In this document: in pieces, positions 13,401 to 22,900 of the stretch
Layout of the letters: the number at the start of each line of letters is the position of its first letter
How positions within the stretch are numbered: the first letter of the stretch is position 1
Source of the DNA: Closterium sp. Naga37s-1
Lineage: Eukaryota; Streptophyta; Zygnematophyceae; Desmidiales; Closteriaceae
Reading direction: 5' to 3'
NCBI GenBank assembly: GCA_947471745.1
Contig: CANJKZ010000503.1
Span: 1-64,000 of the forward strand
DNA: 64,000 nucleotides
Made by a program: the position numbers and the translations under genes
The notes under the pieces: generated by a model
Database searches by the model: none
What the model saw: only the letters and a program-made list of their open reading frames with translations
What the model was told of the DNA's origin: nothing

Positions 13401-15117
13401 TCTCCTTCTCCTCCTCCCTTTCCTCCACCTTCTCCTCCCCTTTCCCCTGCGCCTCCCGGTCCCACCTCGATTTCTTCCCCCCTTTCACCCCTCCGCCTGC
13501 GCCCTTCCCCGCGCCCTTCTTTCCGCCCTTCTCCCACGGGAGCTCCTCCCCCGCGGGGAGCGGGGGGCCGCCGCCGGAGATGACAGCCGCCATGGCGGCG
13601 GCCGCCTGCAGCCACGCGGGGGGAAGGGGGGGCTGCGGCGCGAGCGGAGGGTTGGGCTTTAAGGTGATGGCGGCGGGAGGGGTGGGGGGAGCTGCAGCAG
13701 CCGGGGGAGGCGCAGGCGCAGTGGCAGCAGCGCCAGTTGCGGCGGCTGTAGCAGCAGCGGCAGCTGCCGCAGGAGCGTCAGGAGCGGCAGGCGCAGCGGC
13801 AGGTGCGCCGGGAACGGCGGCAGGGGCGGCAGCTGGTGCAGCGGACGCAGCAGCAGCAGGGGCAGGACCTCCAATCGCTGCAGTGGCTACCGCTTGCGCC
13901 TCTGCTGCTGCCGCTGCTGCTGGCGCTGCTGCTGGGGGCACACCGTTTGATATTTCCCCGGCTACTCCTCCCGCCGCTGCTGCTCCCGCGGGGAGCGGTG
14001 GAGGAGGGGGGCCGGGAGTGAGCAACGGCGGCGCTCCCCCCGGATGAAACCCCTGCTGGGCGGAAACTGGAGCCGGGGGGGCGCCGAGGGGAACGGGAGG
14101 CGCAAAAGCCGGAGGAGGCGCAAAAGCGGAAGGGGGAGCGTGAGGCAGGAGGTGGGGAGGGGCGGACCCCGGAAGCGCGGGGTACTGCGGCGCATGGGGC
14201 GCTGCTGGCCCATGCGCCATCCCCTGCGCGGGGTACGGCGGGTGGTGAGGCCCCGGCGGCATCCCCGGTCCCTGCGCGCGCATCCCTGCCGCGGGGGGTG
14301 GCGCGCCGTCCGTGACTGCCGTCACGTGCCACACGCCCGGCACCGCGCGCGCTGGCTGCTGCGGCGATTGTTGCTGCTGCGGCGGCGGCTGCGGGGCATG
14401 CGGGGGCGGCTGCTGGAAATGCTGCGGGAAATGCGGCCCTTGCTGCTGATAAGGCGGCCCCTGGTGCTGATTTGGCGGCCCCTGCTGCTGATATGGAGGC
14501 TGATGCGGCTGGTTCGGCGGCTGGTGCTGCTGATACTGCGGCGGAAACTGCTGCTGCTGCGGCGGCGGCGACTGCGGCTGGTACTGCTGCTGGTGCTGAT
14601 ACTGCTGCGCGTGGTGCGGCGGCGGCGGTTGTTGATGCGGCGGCCCCTGAAAGCCGCCCTGCGCATGTCCTGCCGCGTGACCTCCCCAAGGGGGCGCCCC
14701 TCCGCCTGGCGGAACTCCTTCGGGCGGGCCTGGCGGAATGCCCCCGTGCGGGTTCTGCGGCGGGCCTCCCCCGTAGGGCGGAGGGGGTCTTGCATAAGCA
14801 CCATGGGCGGATTGTTGCGGAGAAAAAGGAGAATGCGGCGGATGGGGGGGATGCGACGGACCGGGAAACCGCGGCCCAGGCGAGCCCATCCCACGTGGAA
14901 ACGGCATGCCAGGTGGCACATGACCAGGAGGTCCACGTGGCGCAAACCCGAGGGAGCCCTGTCCTGAGGGTCCACGTGGCCCAGGACCAGGTGACATGTG
15001 TTCTGGAGGTCCACGTGGTCCAGGTCCGGGTGACGCCGTGCCGCACGCTCCAGGTGGTCCGTCAGGTGGTCCGTCAGGTGGGCCCCTCACAGGTGGACCC
15101 ATGCCAGATGGGTCCAT
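1395..15117 (-). CDS. PRP40C: PRP40C/TCERG1-like WW-FF domain protein (pre-mRNA-processing protein 40C)
   Basis: Nuclear factor of the TCERG1/PRP40C type, expected to couple splicing with RNA polymerase II. I assembled twelve exons with GT-AG borders and consistent phases: 15117-13093, 12554-12480, 12174-11977, 11496-11110, 10580-10497, 10199-10053, 9820-9702, 6450-6318, 5572-5426, 5218-5072, 4731-4609, 4145-1395. They give about 2111 residues, against under 900 in the Arabidopsis protein. The start ATG follows an in-frame TGA. Order: about 640 residues rich in Pro, Gln and Ala; WW1 ([17 protein letters not shown], with the second Trp replaced by Tyr); WW2 ([18 protein letters not shown]); a linker with [10 protein letters not shown]; then FF repeats, starting with [16 protein letters not shown] and including [44 protein letters not shown] and [13 protein letters not shown]. 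About 830 Arg/Glu/Lys/Ser-rich residues follow. WW2 and FF1 match my memory of plant PRP40C, which separates it from PRP40A/B. The true C terminus is uncertain. Confidence 0.88.
2630..3100 (-). repeat. Coding hexanucleotide repeat (Lys/Arg-Glu tract)
   Basis: On the plus strand this is a run of CTCCCT and CTCCTT hexamers with a little CTTTCT. Read on the minus strand inside the last PRP40C-like exon it encodes alternating basic-Glu dipeptides ([10 protein letters not shown]) for over 150 residues. That predicts a long, highly charged, probably single-helix segment. Plus-strand Ser/Leu/Pro-rich frames over it are shadows. Confidence 0.85.
4222..4297 (-). repeat. Intronic copy of the start of PRP40C-like exon 12, with acceptor
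   Basis: Copy of 4081-4156: the 3' splice site CAACAG plus the first 22 or so codons of the last exon. It encodes [19 protein letters not shown]. By eye it differs from the parent at six synonymous codons and one amino acid (Ile to Phe). It lies in intron 11. The frame is open through the copy and the 66-base spacer into exon 12, so use of this upstream acceptor would give a slightly longer in-frame protein. Confidence 0.85.
4486..4569. repeat. 28-bp tandem repeat, three copies
   Basis: Three head-to-tail copies of a 28-bp unit beginning GTGCATGGTGCGACCTGAG lie in intron 11 of the PRP40C-like gene. They are identical as far as I can see, so the duplication is young. Confidence 0.9.
6761..7473. 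repeat. 12-bp minisatellite (ATCATGCACCAG)
   Basis: About 0.7 kb of a 12-bp unit ATCATGCACCAG, with interspersed ATCATGCGCAACAG variants and a few point changes. It sits in the 3.25-kb intron 7 of the PRP40C-like gene. The unit length is a multiple of three and stop-free in the plus frames, so it produces long meaningless reading frames ([24 protein letters not shown]). The variant units recur at irregular spacing, which suggests unequal exchange. Confidence 0.93.
7851..8565. mobile_element. Non-autonomous hAT-like DNA transposon, 715 bp, with 8-bp TSD
   Basis: The element has 9-bp perfect terminal inverted repeats (CTATGTTGC at 7851 and GCAACATAG ending at 8565). They extend to about 18 bp with two mismatches. 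It is flanked by exact 8-bp duplications CTTTTCAA at 7843-7850 and 8566-8573, a length typical of hAT (also P) transposons. Inside are three perfect hairpins near the left end: 18-bp arms at 7881-7898/7903-7920, 15-bp arms at 8006-8020/8027-8041, and 10-bp arms at 8047-8056/8074-8083. Subterminal GTCCAGCG-like motifs recur at both ends. A short frame from 8296 ([14 protein letters not shown]) may be the remnant of a transposase start. No transposase core is present, so it would need a relative in trans. It lies in intron 7 of the PRP40C-like gene. Confidence 0.82.
8574..9701. other. Remainder of intron 7 of the PRP40C-like gene
   Basis: About 1.1 kb, more AT-rich than its surroundings. I see no conserved coding frame, RNA gene or tandem repeat. 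The 5' splice site of the intron (GAGCG|GTACGACC on the minus strand) is at its right end. Confidence 0.6.
10250..10318 (-). repeat. Intronic copy of the start of PRP40C-like exon 6, with acceptor
   Basis: Copy of 10135-10203, offset 115 bp with no indels and one synonymous difference (CCA/CCG, Pro). It keeps the AG acceptor and encodes [20 protein letters not shown], the FF1 continuation. It lies just upstream of exon 6 on the minus strand. Splicing to this acceptor and reading on would run out of frame into exon 6, so it is probably a non-used young duplicate. Confidence 0.88.
11002..11088. repeat. (ACCAC)n microsatellite
   Basis: About seventeen ACCAC units with one G interruption near 11077, in intron 4 of the PRP40C-like gene directly after the exon 4 donor. 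The HTTPHHTTP frames over it are spurious. Confidence 0.93.
11842..11910 (-). repeat. Intronic copy of the end of PRP40C-like exon 3, with donor
   Basis: Copy of roughly 11971-12037: the last codons of exon 3 ([13 protein letters not shown]) and the donor CAG|GTGATT. The two differences within the last fifteen codons are synonymous (CTT/CTG and GTC/GTG). It lies about 70 bp downstream of the real donor on the minus strand, so a second 5' splice site is available to intron 3. Confidence 0.82.
12377..12412 (-). repeat. Degenerate intronic copy of the end of the WW2 exon
   Basis: Resembles 12476-12513 and reads [10 protein letters not shown] where the exon reads [10 protein letters not shown]. 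The donor dinucleotide is changed from GT to GC. Three amino-acid changes in ten codons mark it as decayed, unlike the other half-exon copies in this gene. Confidence 0.65.
12832..12892. repeat. (ATGCC)n microsatellite
   Basis: About twelve units of ATGCC, with ATGCT variants at the left end, in intron 1 of the PRP40C-like gene. It is flanked on both sides by looser copies of the same motif. Confidence 0.9.
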
Positions 15118-16177
15118 CCGGGGATAAGGTGTTCAGTCACAGTTAAACAATGCACGGTGTCACCAAGGCTTCAACGTAGAGAGAGGGTCGGCGAGCAATC
15201 CGGGTGGAGCGAAAAATGCATCTGAATGATCAGATCTAGTTTAAAAAAAAGATATAATATCTCGAAAGTAGGGATAAAAGTGCCGAGATAGTATGCGGAA
15301 GAAGGTGGAGGAGCGGGAATGGGAGCTAGAGAGCGAGACGAGGAGGGAATGGTGAACAAGGCGGAGGCGCGAAGGAGAACAGGGTGCACGCAGACCACGA
15401 TTTCATGGAATATAGTGATGACTCTACATCACATTGACCACCTGTCAACCACAGTCCTCCAACGCAATTTTCTGTCGGACTCACGATTCTCTGGAACGCG
15501 TTCTGGAATAGAAGAAAGATGCATTACGAGGATGAATGAAGAGAGCACGAGGAGGAATTGAGGGAGGGGCAGCCGGCTGTAGCTGCGAACCGCAGTCGTC
15601 GATCGTCGTGAGTCGCACGGTGATAGTCTGCGACGCCGTCCTTTTGCCTTGCTGGCTGCTTTGCAACATTTCCTGCCAATCAACACCACCACCTTATCCT
15701 CCCCCATATGAGAACAAGAGTCAAGCCCTAAACTTCGTAAGTTATGCATTCAAGCACAAATGTCCAACTGCCCTATCAAACATCACTATGAGCTTACACC
15801 AAGCAAAGATGTTTACTTTGATTTACAGTTCTGCATAGAACCAGATCACAGCAGCAGCAGCAGCGGCCATACTGGTAAAAGCAAACCCCGCTAACTTTAT
15901 CACCCATCACGGCCTGAGCAACTACACATACCGTGGCCTAACAAATCACGGCAAATTAGAATCCCCCATGGCAAGACCCTCGATGCCACATGCAGACCTA
16001 ACGTATTCCTGCATGACCCCTAGAGAGCGCATACACAACAGGTGCTTCACTCCAAGACCCCTTATGTGACACCCCTGCACACATCAGGGATGGCATGTCA
16101 AGGCATGGTGGTACAGGCACGGAACCAGCTGCTTTGAGAGGCGAGGAGTGGCTGGGGTCGCATCGCAGGTCCTCCTG
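15118..16177. promoter_or_regulatory. Intergenic: PRP40C-like promoter region and 3' flank of the upstream gene
   Basis: About 1.06 kb between two minus-strand genes. It must hold the 5' leader and promoter of the PRP40C-like gene and the 3' untranslated region of the gene ending at 16178. It includes an AT-rich stretch at 15239-15265. I recognise no further gene, repeat family or defined promoter element. Confidence 0.5.
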
Positions 16178-18845
16178 TCACCTGATGACTGCCTGGTGGC
16201 CCATCTTAGCAGCGAGTGCATCAAAGTACCCCACCATCTGGTCCCTCTTGTCCAGCACCCTCTCCATCTCCCCCGCCGTCAGTGGGCCGCCCATCTCCTC
16301 CAACAGCTGCGCGCGGTTCATTCTCCTCAGGCGCGTAAGAACAAACCCTGCCACCGTCTTCAGTCTGCCGCCCGCTCCTGTGCCGCGCTTGGACCACATG
16401 GCGTGCAGGCCGGCGCCAAGCGAGGGGCCCATGGGGTGCGAGAGCACTACGGGCGAAAGCTTGCCGTCCCCGGACCAGTGCTGGGCGGCGAAGAAGCCGG
16501 AGGGGCGGCGGAGGGAGGAGCCCATGAGGGCGTCGAGGATGCGGATGCTGCTGATCACCGTGTGTGCCTGTGTGGGCGTGCGCAGGCGCTGGAGTAAGGG
16601 CGGAAGGAGAGGGGTGCGGGAAATTCGATTGAGATGGGAAGGGGAGAGTTCATTTGCACGTATGTAAATATATGCACATACACATATAACAAAAACTAAT
16701 GCTGACTTTGATTTGGAGCAGCAGAGTGAAGGAAGCACTGAGTGAGTGAAGAAGGAAACTTGCAAGGAGGGCAAGGGAAGGGGAAGACGAGGAGAGGAGA
16801 GGAGCGACTTGCAGAGGGGTGCAGGGACGGAGAAGGGAAGGGGAAGGACTCACGGAAGGGTGCACGGAGGCGAGCGGGTGCAGCAGGTGCGGCAGCAGCG
16901 TCATGGTGCCCTGCGCGAACCGCCGCGACCCCAGCTGCACGCCCTGCCTCACCGCCACTGGCGGCACCACGTCCACCCCCAGCACGCGCGAGAGCTGCTC
17001 GGAGGGAGGGAGAGAGGAGGGGGGAAGGGGGAGGAGGAAGAGGGGAAGAGGAGGGAAAGGAAAAGATGGGGAGAATGCAAGCACAAGCCTTTAGAAGAAG
17101 TGGCGACAAGAGAAAGGAAAGGAAAGAAATGCCAAGAACGGAAGAAAGAAAGACTGACGCGCCTCAGTCTGACTTACCTTGTACGCGACCCATTCCGCCG
17201 GGGCGCGCTGGAATCGCAGCCTCGCGTCGCCGCCAACCACGGGCCGGTACAGCGCCTGCACCGTCTTCTCGCCGTCAGCCCCGTCGCCCGCCGCGAGATT
17301 GACCACGTAGAGGGGACGGAACGGCGTGGATCCGAGCTCGCGACCGGCCATCCTCCAGCTGACGATCCTGCCCGTCGATAGCAGCTCCACTAGCTCCCTC
17401 TCCTGCTCCCTCTGCTCCTGCGTCAGCACCTGATCCTCAGCCTTTTCCGGCGCAATTTGCGGTGCTACTAGGGAGGAGTCAGTCGGCTGCTGTGCTGGCG
17501 CGGGCGCCAGTGGCTGCTGCGCCGCGGACGAGACGGCTTCTGCTGCTTTCCGCTGCGCCTTTTGGTCCAACACGAGGCACGTACGCGCTATAGCGCGCGT
17601 CGCCATGGCCATAGTGCGCTCCGTGTACGCGGCACGGTCCACTAGATCCGCGGCCCGGACAGACGCCGTTACAGTCACGACCGCCGTTTGCGTTTCCTCA
17701 TCGAATCGAATTGACGCGCGAGTACAAGTCAGCGCGTCCATCTGTTGCACGTCGAGCTGCTGCTCGCTTGCGGGAAATGCGGCGGGACTTTCGGAGGGAG
17801 AGAAACCAGAGAAAAGGGTGGAGAGGCTCTGGGCTGAGAAGGACGAGGGAGAGAGAGGGACCGAGGATGCATCCGACGGCGAGGATGCGTCGATGTCAAT
17901 CGGAACGTCTAGATCAACGGCTGGGATGCTCCCAAGGTCGAGTTTGATCTGCTGCGAAACGAAGACTTGCTGCTCCTCCTCCACCTTACCGCCATTCGCA
18001 TCGGCATCGAATTGTAAGTCGTTTTCTCTACTGTCTGATACACTATCCGTATTCCCGGCAACAACACCGGGAATGCCCGCCGCATCTCCCGCTGAAGGTG
18101 GAAAGATGGTTACCGACGTCTCAACGTCAGCGGCCCGCGTCTTAATCTTATAAAGAATGTGCTTAAGCTTCGAGAGCGTCGTGCGCGCCTGCGACTCGAT
18201 GCGGTCGACGCCAGTCTCCGAGGCGCGAGGGCTCGACGGCTCGATGAGGCCCTCGTCGAATGGCTCGGGCACGGAGATGGGAGCCACGGACGGCGGGGGG
18301 AGGGAGTCGGTTTCATCTGTGGGGACCGGGAGAGATCCTTGCCGTTCGATGGTCAGCGACGACTGCGGCGACGGTTTCTCGTCGCACACGCCCAGCGAAC
18401 CTTGCCGCTGGAGCGCCTTGGGCGATTGCTCAGTCGCGCCACTTGAATTAGTCACGCCGGATTTAGCCGCAGCGCGTACGGTCAACAAACGCGCTCCCTG
18501 GAATTTCCGGCGAGGAGAGGCGAGGAAGGGTCTGTGAGAGCGGGCGTGGGAGAGAGGGGCGATGCTTAAGGCTGTGTATGCGGAGAGAGAGGAGGATGAG
18601 GACAACGCGGATAGGGAGGAGGCGGAGGAGATACGGCGGAAAGGGGAGGCGGAGAGGGATGAGGCGGATGAGACGCGGCGGAACGAAGAGGCGGAGCAGC
18701 GCAGCGCGATGGTTGCCGTCCGACGCCGCAATGGGAAGCCGACACGTGGAGAGGAACGCAGTTGGCCGCCTGCACGTGGAGAGGTGAGCGCGGTGGCTCC
18801 GAGGGTAGCGCCTGCAGCGGCAGGCAGGGCGCACGAGGCTGCCAT
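16178..18845 (-). CDS. Plastid-type protein with a degenerate HipA/PI4K-like kinase-fold C terminus
   Basis: Three exons with phase-0 GT-AG junctions (18845-17178, 16994-16854, 16588-16178) give about 739 residues. I start at the first ATG, in a GCCATGG context; a longer GTG-started frame upstream has no ATG. The N terminus (MAASCALPAAAGATLGA) is Ala/Ser/Arg-rich with almost no acidic residues for over 100 residues, as in a chloroplast transit peptide, and contains a short tandem repeat (FRRVSSASSLSA, FRRISSASSLSA). A low-complexity middle follows. From about residue 500, the segments VQALYRPVVGGD, AEWVAYK and LGVDVVPPVAVR resemble the nucleotide-binding half of the HipA/SCO1664/PI4K-like kinase fold. 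The later segment ILDALMGSSLRRPSGF sits where active members have Asp-Arg-His...Asn. Function unknown; the fold assignment is an inference. The exact acceptor of exon 3 is uncertain. Confidence 0.68.
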
Positions 18846-19992
18846 GGCGGATATAAGTTGGGCCAAGGCAGTGAGAGTCGACTGCACTGACTCTTAAACT
18901 GTGCAACGGGCGCGAAGGACCTAAGGCAGAGGTGGAATGCGTGGGTTTCTTGCCTTGCTGAAAATAATCGTCTAAGAATAAAAAACAGCTTTCAGAAGTA
19001 TGGGAGGGAAGTTGATGTTAGGGCGAGAAGGGAACGGAGGAGGGGGGCAGGAAAATGCGCGTGCGAGAACGGGGGGGCGAGGGGAGATGCAGAGCAGTGA
19101 AGGGAAGGAAATGAAGGGCAAGGGCGCAGCGCAGCATCCCAGAACAGCACGCGCGGGGGAAGTTGGAACTCCGGACCGGAGGGGCGGGGAGGGGGAAAGC
19201 CGCGAACGATTGCCACTTGGAGGTCTGCTTGAAATCCAGACTCGAAGCAGGGCCGGAGAGGCACGCACGACACGAGCCAAGAATTGATCCGGTGGTGGCG
19301 AGGCGACAAAGATTGCAGCCAATGAGAGCAGCGGTGCAATGCAATTGGGCGAAAGCGAGGTGAGGCGACTTACGTTCGCATATCCGTTCGTCAAATGGAA
19401 AGCGTCGCACGAAGTGGCCGGTAGATTCGCCACCCTTCGTCCTCTCGCCAGGTTCCTCCTGTCATCGTGGAAGAACTGAATGTGAGCCCAGGTTCTTGTA
19501 ACGGGAAGGGAATCTGGTGGCTTGCATTGGTCCCGACTCCTGGACCAGAAGAATCTTCGAGGCTGAGCTGGTTCCAACCATAAAGCCTTGCCATCTACAC
19601 ATTTGACGAAACGAGAGCCGCACACAACCGTGCATGAACGTAGGACCGATATTGGCAACAGTGGAGAGCGACAGCTGGTTGAAAAAAAAGTTGGAAACAG
19701 GGGGAGAAAAAGCAGGCTTTGAACCTAACGTAAATCGAACACGCAACCTTCTGATCTGGCGTCAGACGCACAAACATTGCGCCACAGATCCATGTCAAAT
19801 CCATTGCTATTTTTTCTCTACCAAAAACATCAACTATTTTGCTCCTGGCTTATCGGCACTGCAGCTGCTATTCATAAAAGAATGCTATGAAAATATAAGG
19901 CAAGCATTATGAACACGTACAACAGCAACTTGTGACAAAGCAACAGTCTTTCATCAATATAAGGTGTCGGCTGGTTCACCTGTGCTCCCAGT
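18846..19992. other. Intergenic region upstream of the plastid-type gene
   Basis: About 1.15 kb holding the promoter side of the gene starting at 18845 and the 3' flank of GEP. Apart from the tRNA-Trp-like sequence at 19720-19791 I see nothing recognisable; the 229-codon minus frame at 18972-19658 has no familiar features. Confidence 0.5.
19720..19791 (-). tRNA. tRNA-Trp(CCA)-like sequence, probably a pseudogene
   Basis: On the minus strand this 72-base segment follows the plant nuclear tRNA-Trp pattern. It has an acceptor GGATCTG pairing with TAGGTTC (including a T-A pair at position 6-67), a D arm TGGCGCAATG, an anticodon stem TCTGA/TCAGA around loop CGCCAGA, and a T arm GCGTG-TTCGATT-TACGT. 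The anticodon CCA is kept. The invariant U33 is G, and the D-loop GG has become GT, so it is unlikely to be a working tRNA. A run of five T follows about 12 bases downstream. It could be a recent pseudogene or the head of a tRNA-derived short repeat; I saw no second copy in the window. Confidence 0.62.
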
Positions 19993-22900
19993 TCATAGGG
20001 ATGCCCTTAACCATGACCCATCATGCTCATGGCCATCCTCTTCCTTAGCCCCCTCCACTGCAGCTCCCACTGGCTCGTTTGTCTTTGCTGCAGCACTACC
20101 TCCTGCTTCATTCGCCTTATCACCTGGTGGTGGTGCAGGCCGGTTCTTGCAATATCTGTCAAGCCAGTTGGACTGCTCAGCAAGCAAGTGTAACAGCGAC
20201 TCACGCGCGCGGTAACCATGCCCCTCGTGAGGTAACAGCACCATGCGGGTGGTCACACCATGGCCCTTGAGTGCTGCAAAGAAACGTTCCGTCTGATTGG
20301 GTAACGGGTGAAGGTGTTGGGGTGAGGGCAACAAGGGTGATAAAAGAGTTGATCCAAAGGGGCTGTGGAAGCCTTGATGCCACACACGCGTGAACGTGAT
20401 GCGAGTTCTCAACACCATACCATGCAGCCAGCAGCCAGAACCATGTGCGTGAGCGTCCTCCATACACGTACACCCTGCAGAACATCATGCAAGCACCATA
20501 CATGCCTTACCGGACAAGCCCTAACTATACATGCCCTAACCATACATGCAGTAACCACACATGCACTAACCATACATGCACTAACCATACATGCACTAAC
20601 CATACATGCACTAACCATACATGCACTAACCATACATGCACTAACCATACATGCACTAACCATACATGTCCTCACCATACATTCCCTCACCATACAGATC
20701 CTTACCACCCACGTCCTGACCACCCACGCCATCCCCTTCCACCACGCTCATGCCATGGAGCCCTGACCTGCATGGGGAAGGTGCCATGGAGCCCTGACCT
20801 GCATGGGGAAGGTGCCATGGAGCCCTGACCTGCATGGGGAAGGTGCCGGTGTTGTTGTCGTCCTGGCCGTGCACGAGCAGGATGGGCGACTTGATGCGGT
20901 CCGCCGCCAGGAAGGGGCTCATTGTCATGTACACCTCGGGCACCTGCCACAGCGTGCGCTCCTCCATCAGTTTCTCCCCCATCAGTTTCTCCCCCATCAG
21001 TTTCTCCCCCATCAGTTTCTCCCCCATCAGTTTCCCCCCATCAGTTTCCCCCCCATCAGTTTCCCCCCATCAATTTCTCCCCCATCAGTTTCTCCCCATC
21101 AGTTTCTCCCCCATCAGTTTCCACCCATCAGTTTCTCCCCCATCAGTTTCTCCCCCATCAGTTTCTCCACATCAGTTTCTCTCCCATCAGTTTCTCCCCC
21201 ATCAGTTTCTCCCCCATCAGTTTCTCCCCCATCAGTTTCCCCCCATCAGTTTCCCCCCCATCAGTTTCCCCCCATCAATTTCTCCCCCATCAGTTTCTCC
21301 CCATCAGTTTCTCCCCCATCAGTTTCCACCCATCAGTTTCTCCCCCATCAGTTTCTCCCCCATCAGTTTCTCCACATCAGTTTCTCTCCCATCAGTTTCT
21401 CCCCCATCAGTTTCTCCCCCATCAGTTTCTCCCCCATCGGTTTCTCCCCCATCGGTTTCTCCCCCATCAGTTTCTCCCCCATCAGTTTCTCCCCCATCAG
21501 TTTCTCCCCATCAGTTTCTCCCCATCAGTTTCTCCCCATCAGTTTCTCCCCCATCAGTTTCTCCCCCATCAGTTTCTCCCCCATCAGTTTCTCCCCCATC
21601 AGTTTCTCCCCATCAGTTTCTCCCCCATCAGTTTCTCCCCCATCAGTTTCTCCCCCATCAGTTTCTCTCCCCATCAGTTTCTCCCCCATCGGTTTCTCCC
21701 CCCATCGGTTTCTCCCCCATCGGTTTCTCCCCATCAGTTTTCTCCCCCATCAGTTTCTCCCCATCAGTTTCTCCCCATCAGTTTCTCCCCATCAGTTTCT
21801 CCCCCATCAGGTTTCTCCCCCATCAGTTTCTCCCCATCAGTTTCTCCCCCATCAGTTTCTCCCCCATCAGTTTCTCCCCCATCAGTTTCTCCCCCATCAG
21901 TTTCTCCCCCATCAGTTTCTCCCCATCAGTTTCTCCCCCATCAGTTTCTCCCCATCAGTTTCTCCCCATCAGTTTCTCCCCCATCAGTTTCTCCCCCATC
22001 AGTTTCTCCCCCATCAGTTTCTCCCCCATCAGTTTCTCCCCCATCAGTTTCTCCCCCATCAGTTTCTCCCCATCAGTTTCTCCCCCATCAGTTTCTCCCC
22101 CATCAGTTTCTCCCCCATCAGTTTCTCCCCCATCAGTTTCTCCCCCATCAGTTTCTCCCCCATCAGTTTCTCCCCATCAGTTTCTCCCCCATCAGTTTCT
22201 CCCCATCAGTTTCTCCCCCATCAGTTTCTCCCCCATCAGTTTCTCCCCCATCAGTTTCTCCCCCATCAGTTTCTCCCCCATCAGTTTCTCCCCCATCAGT
22301 TTCTCCCCATCAGTTTCTCCACAGCAGTTTCTCCCCATCAGTTTCTCCCCATCAGTTTCTCCCCCATCAGTTTCTCCCCCATCAGTTTCTCCCCCATCGG
22401 TTTCTCCCCCATCGGTTTCTCCCCCATCGGTTTCTCCCCCATCGGTTTCTCCCCCATCAGTTTCTCCCCCATCAGTTTCTCCCCCATCAGTTTCTCCCCC
22501 ATCAGTTTCTCCCCATCAGTTTCTCCCCATCGGTTTCTCCCCCATCGGTTTCTCCCCCATCAGTTTCTCCCCCATCAGTTTCTCCCCCATCAGTTTCTCC
22601 CCATCAGTTTCTCCCCCATCAGTTTCTCCCCATCAGTTTCTCCCCCATCAGTTTCTCCCCCATTAGTTTCTCCCCCATCAGTTTCTCCCCCATCAGTTTC
22701 TCCCCCATCAGTTTCTCCCCATCAGTTTCTCCCCCATCAGTTTCTCCCCCATCAGTTTCTCCACAGCAGTTTCTCCCCATCAGTTTCTCCCCATCAGTTT
22801 CTCCCCCATCAGTTTCTCCCCCATCAGTTTCAGTTTCTCCCCCATCGGTTTCTCCCCCATCGGTTTCTCCCCCATCGGTTTCTCCCCCATCAGTTTCTCC

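Noticed and set aside
13160-14967. Plus-strand Ala/Gly-rich and Arg-rich frames
   Set aside because: Shadows of the Pro/Ala/Gln-rich first exon of the PRP40C-like gene on the minus strand.
18846-18887. Earlier start for the plastid-type gene (MQSTLTALAQ...)
   Set aside because: The codon at 18887 is GTG. The ATG at 18845 has a good context and begins a normal transit-like sequence.
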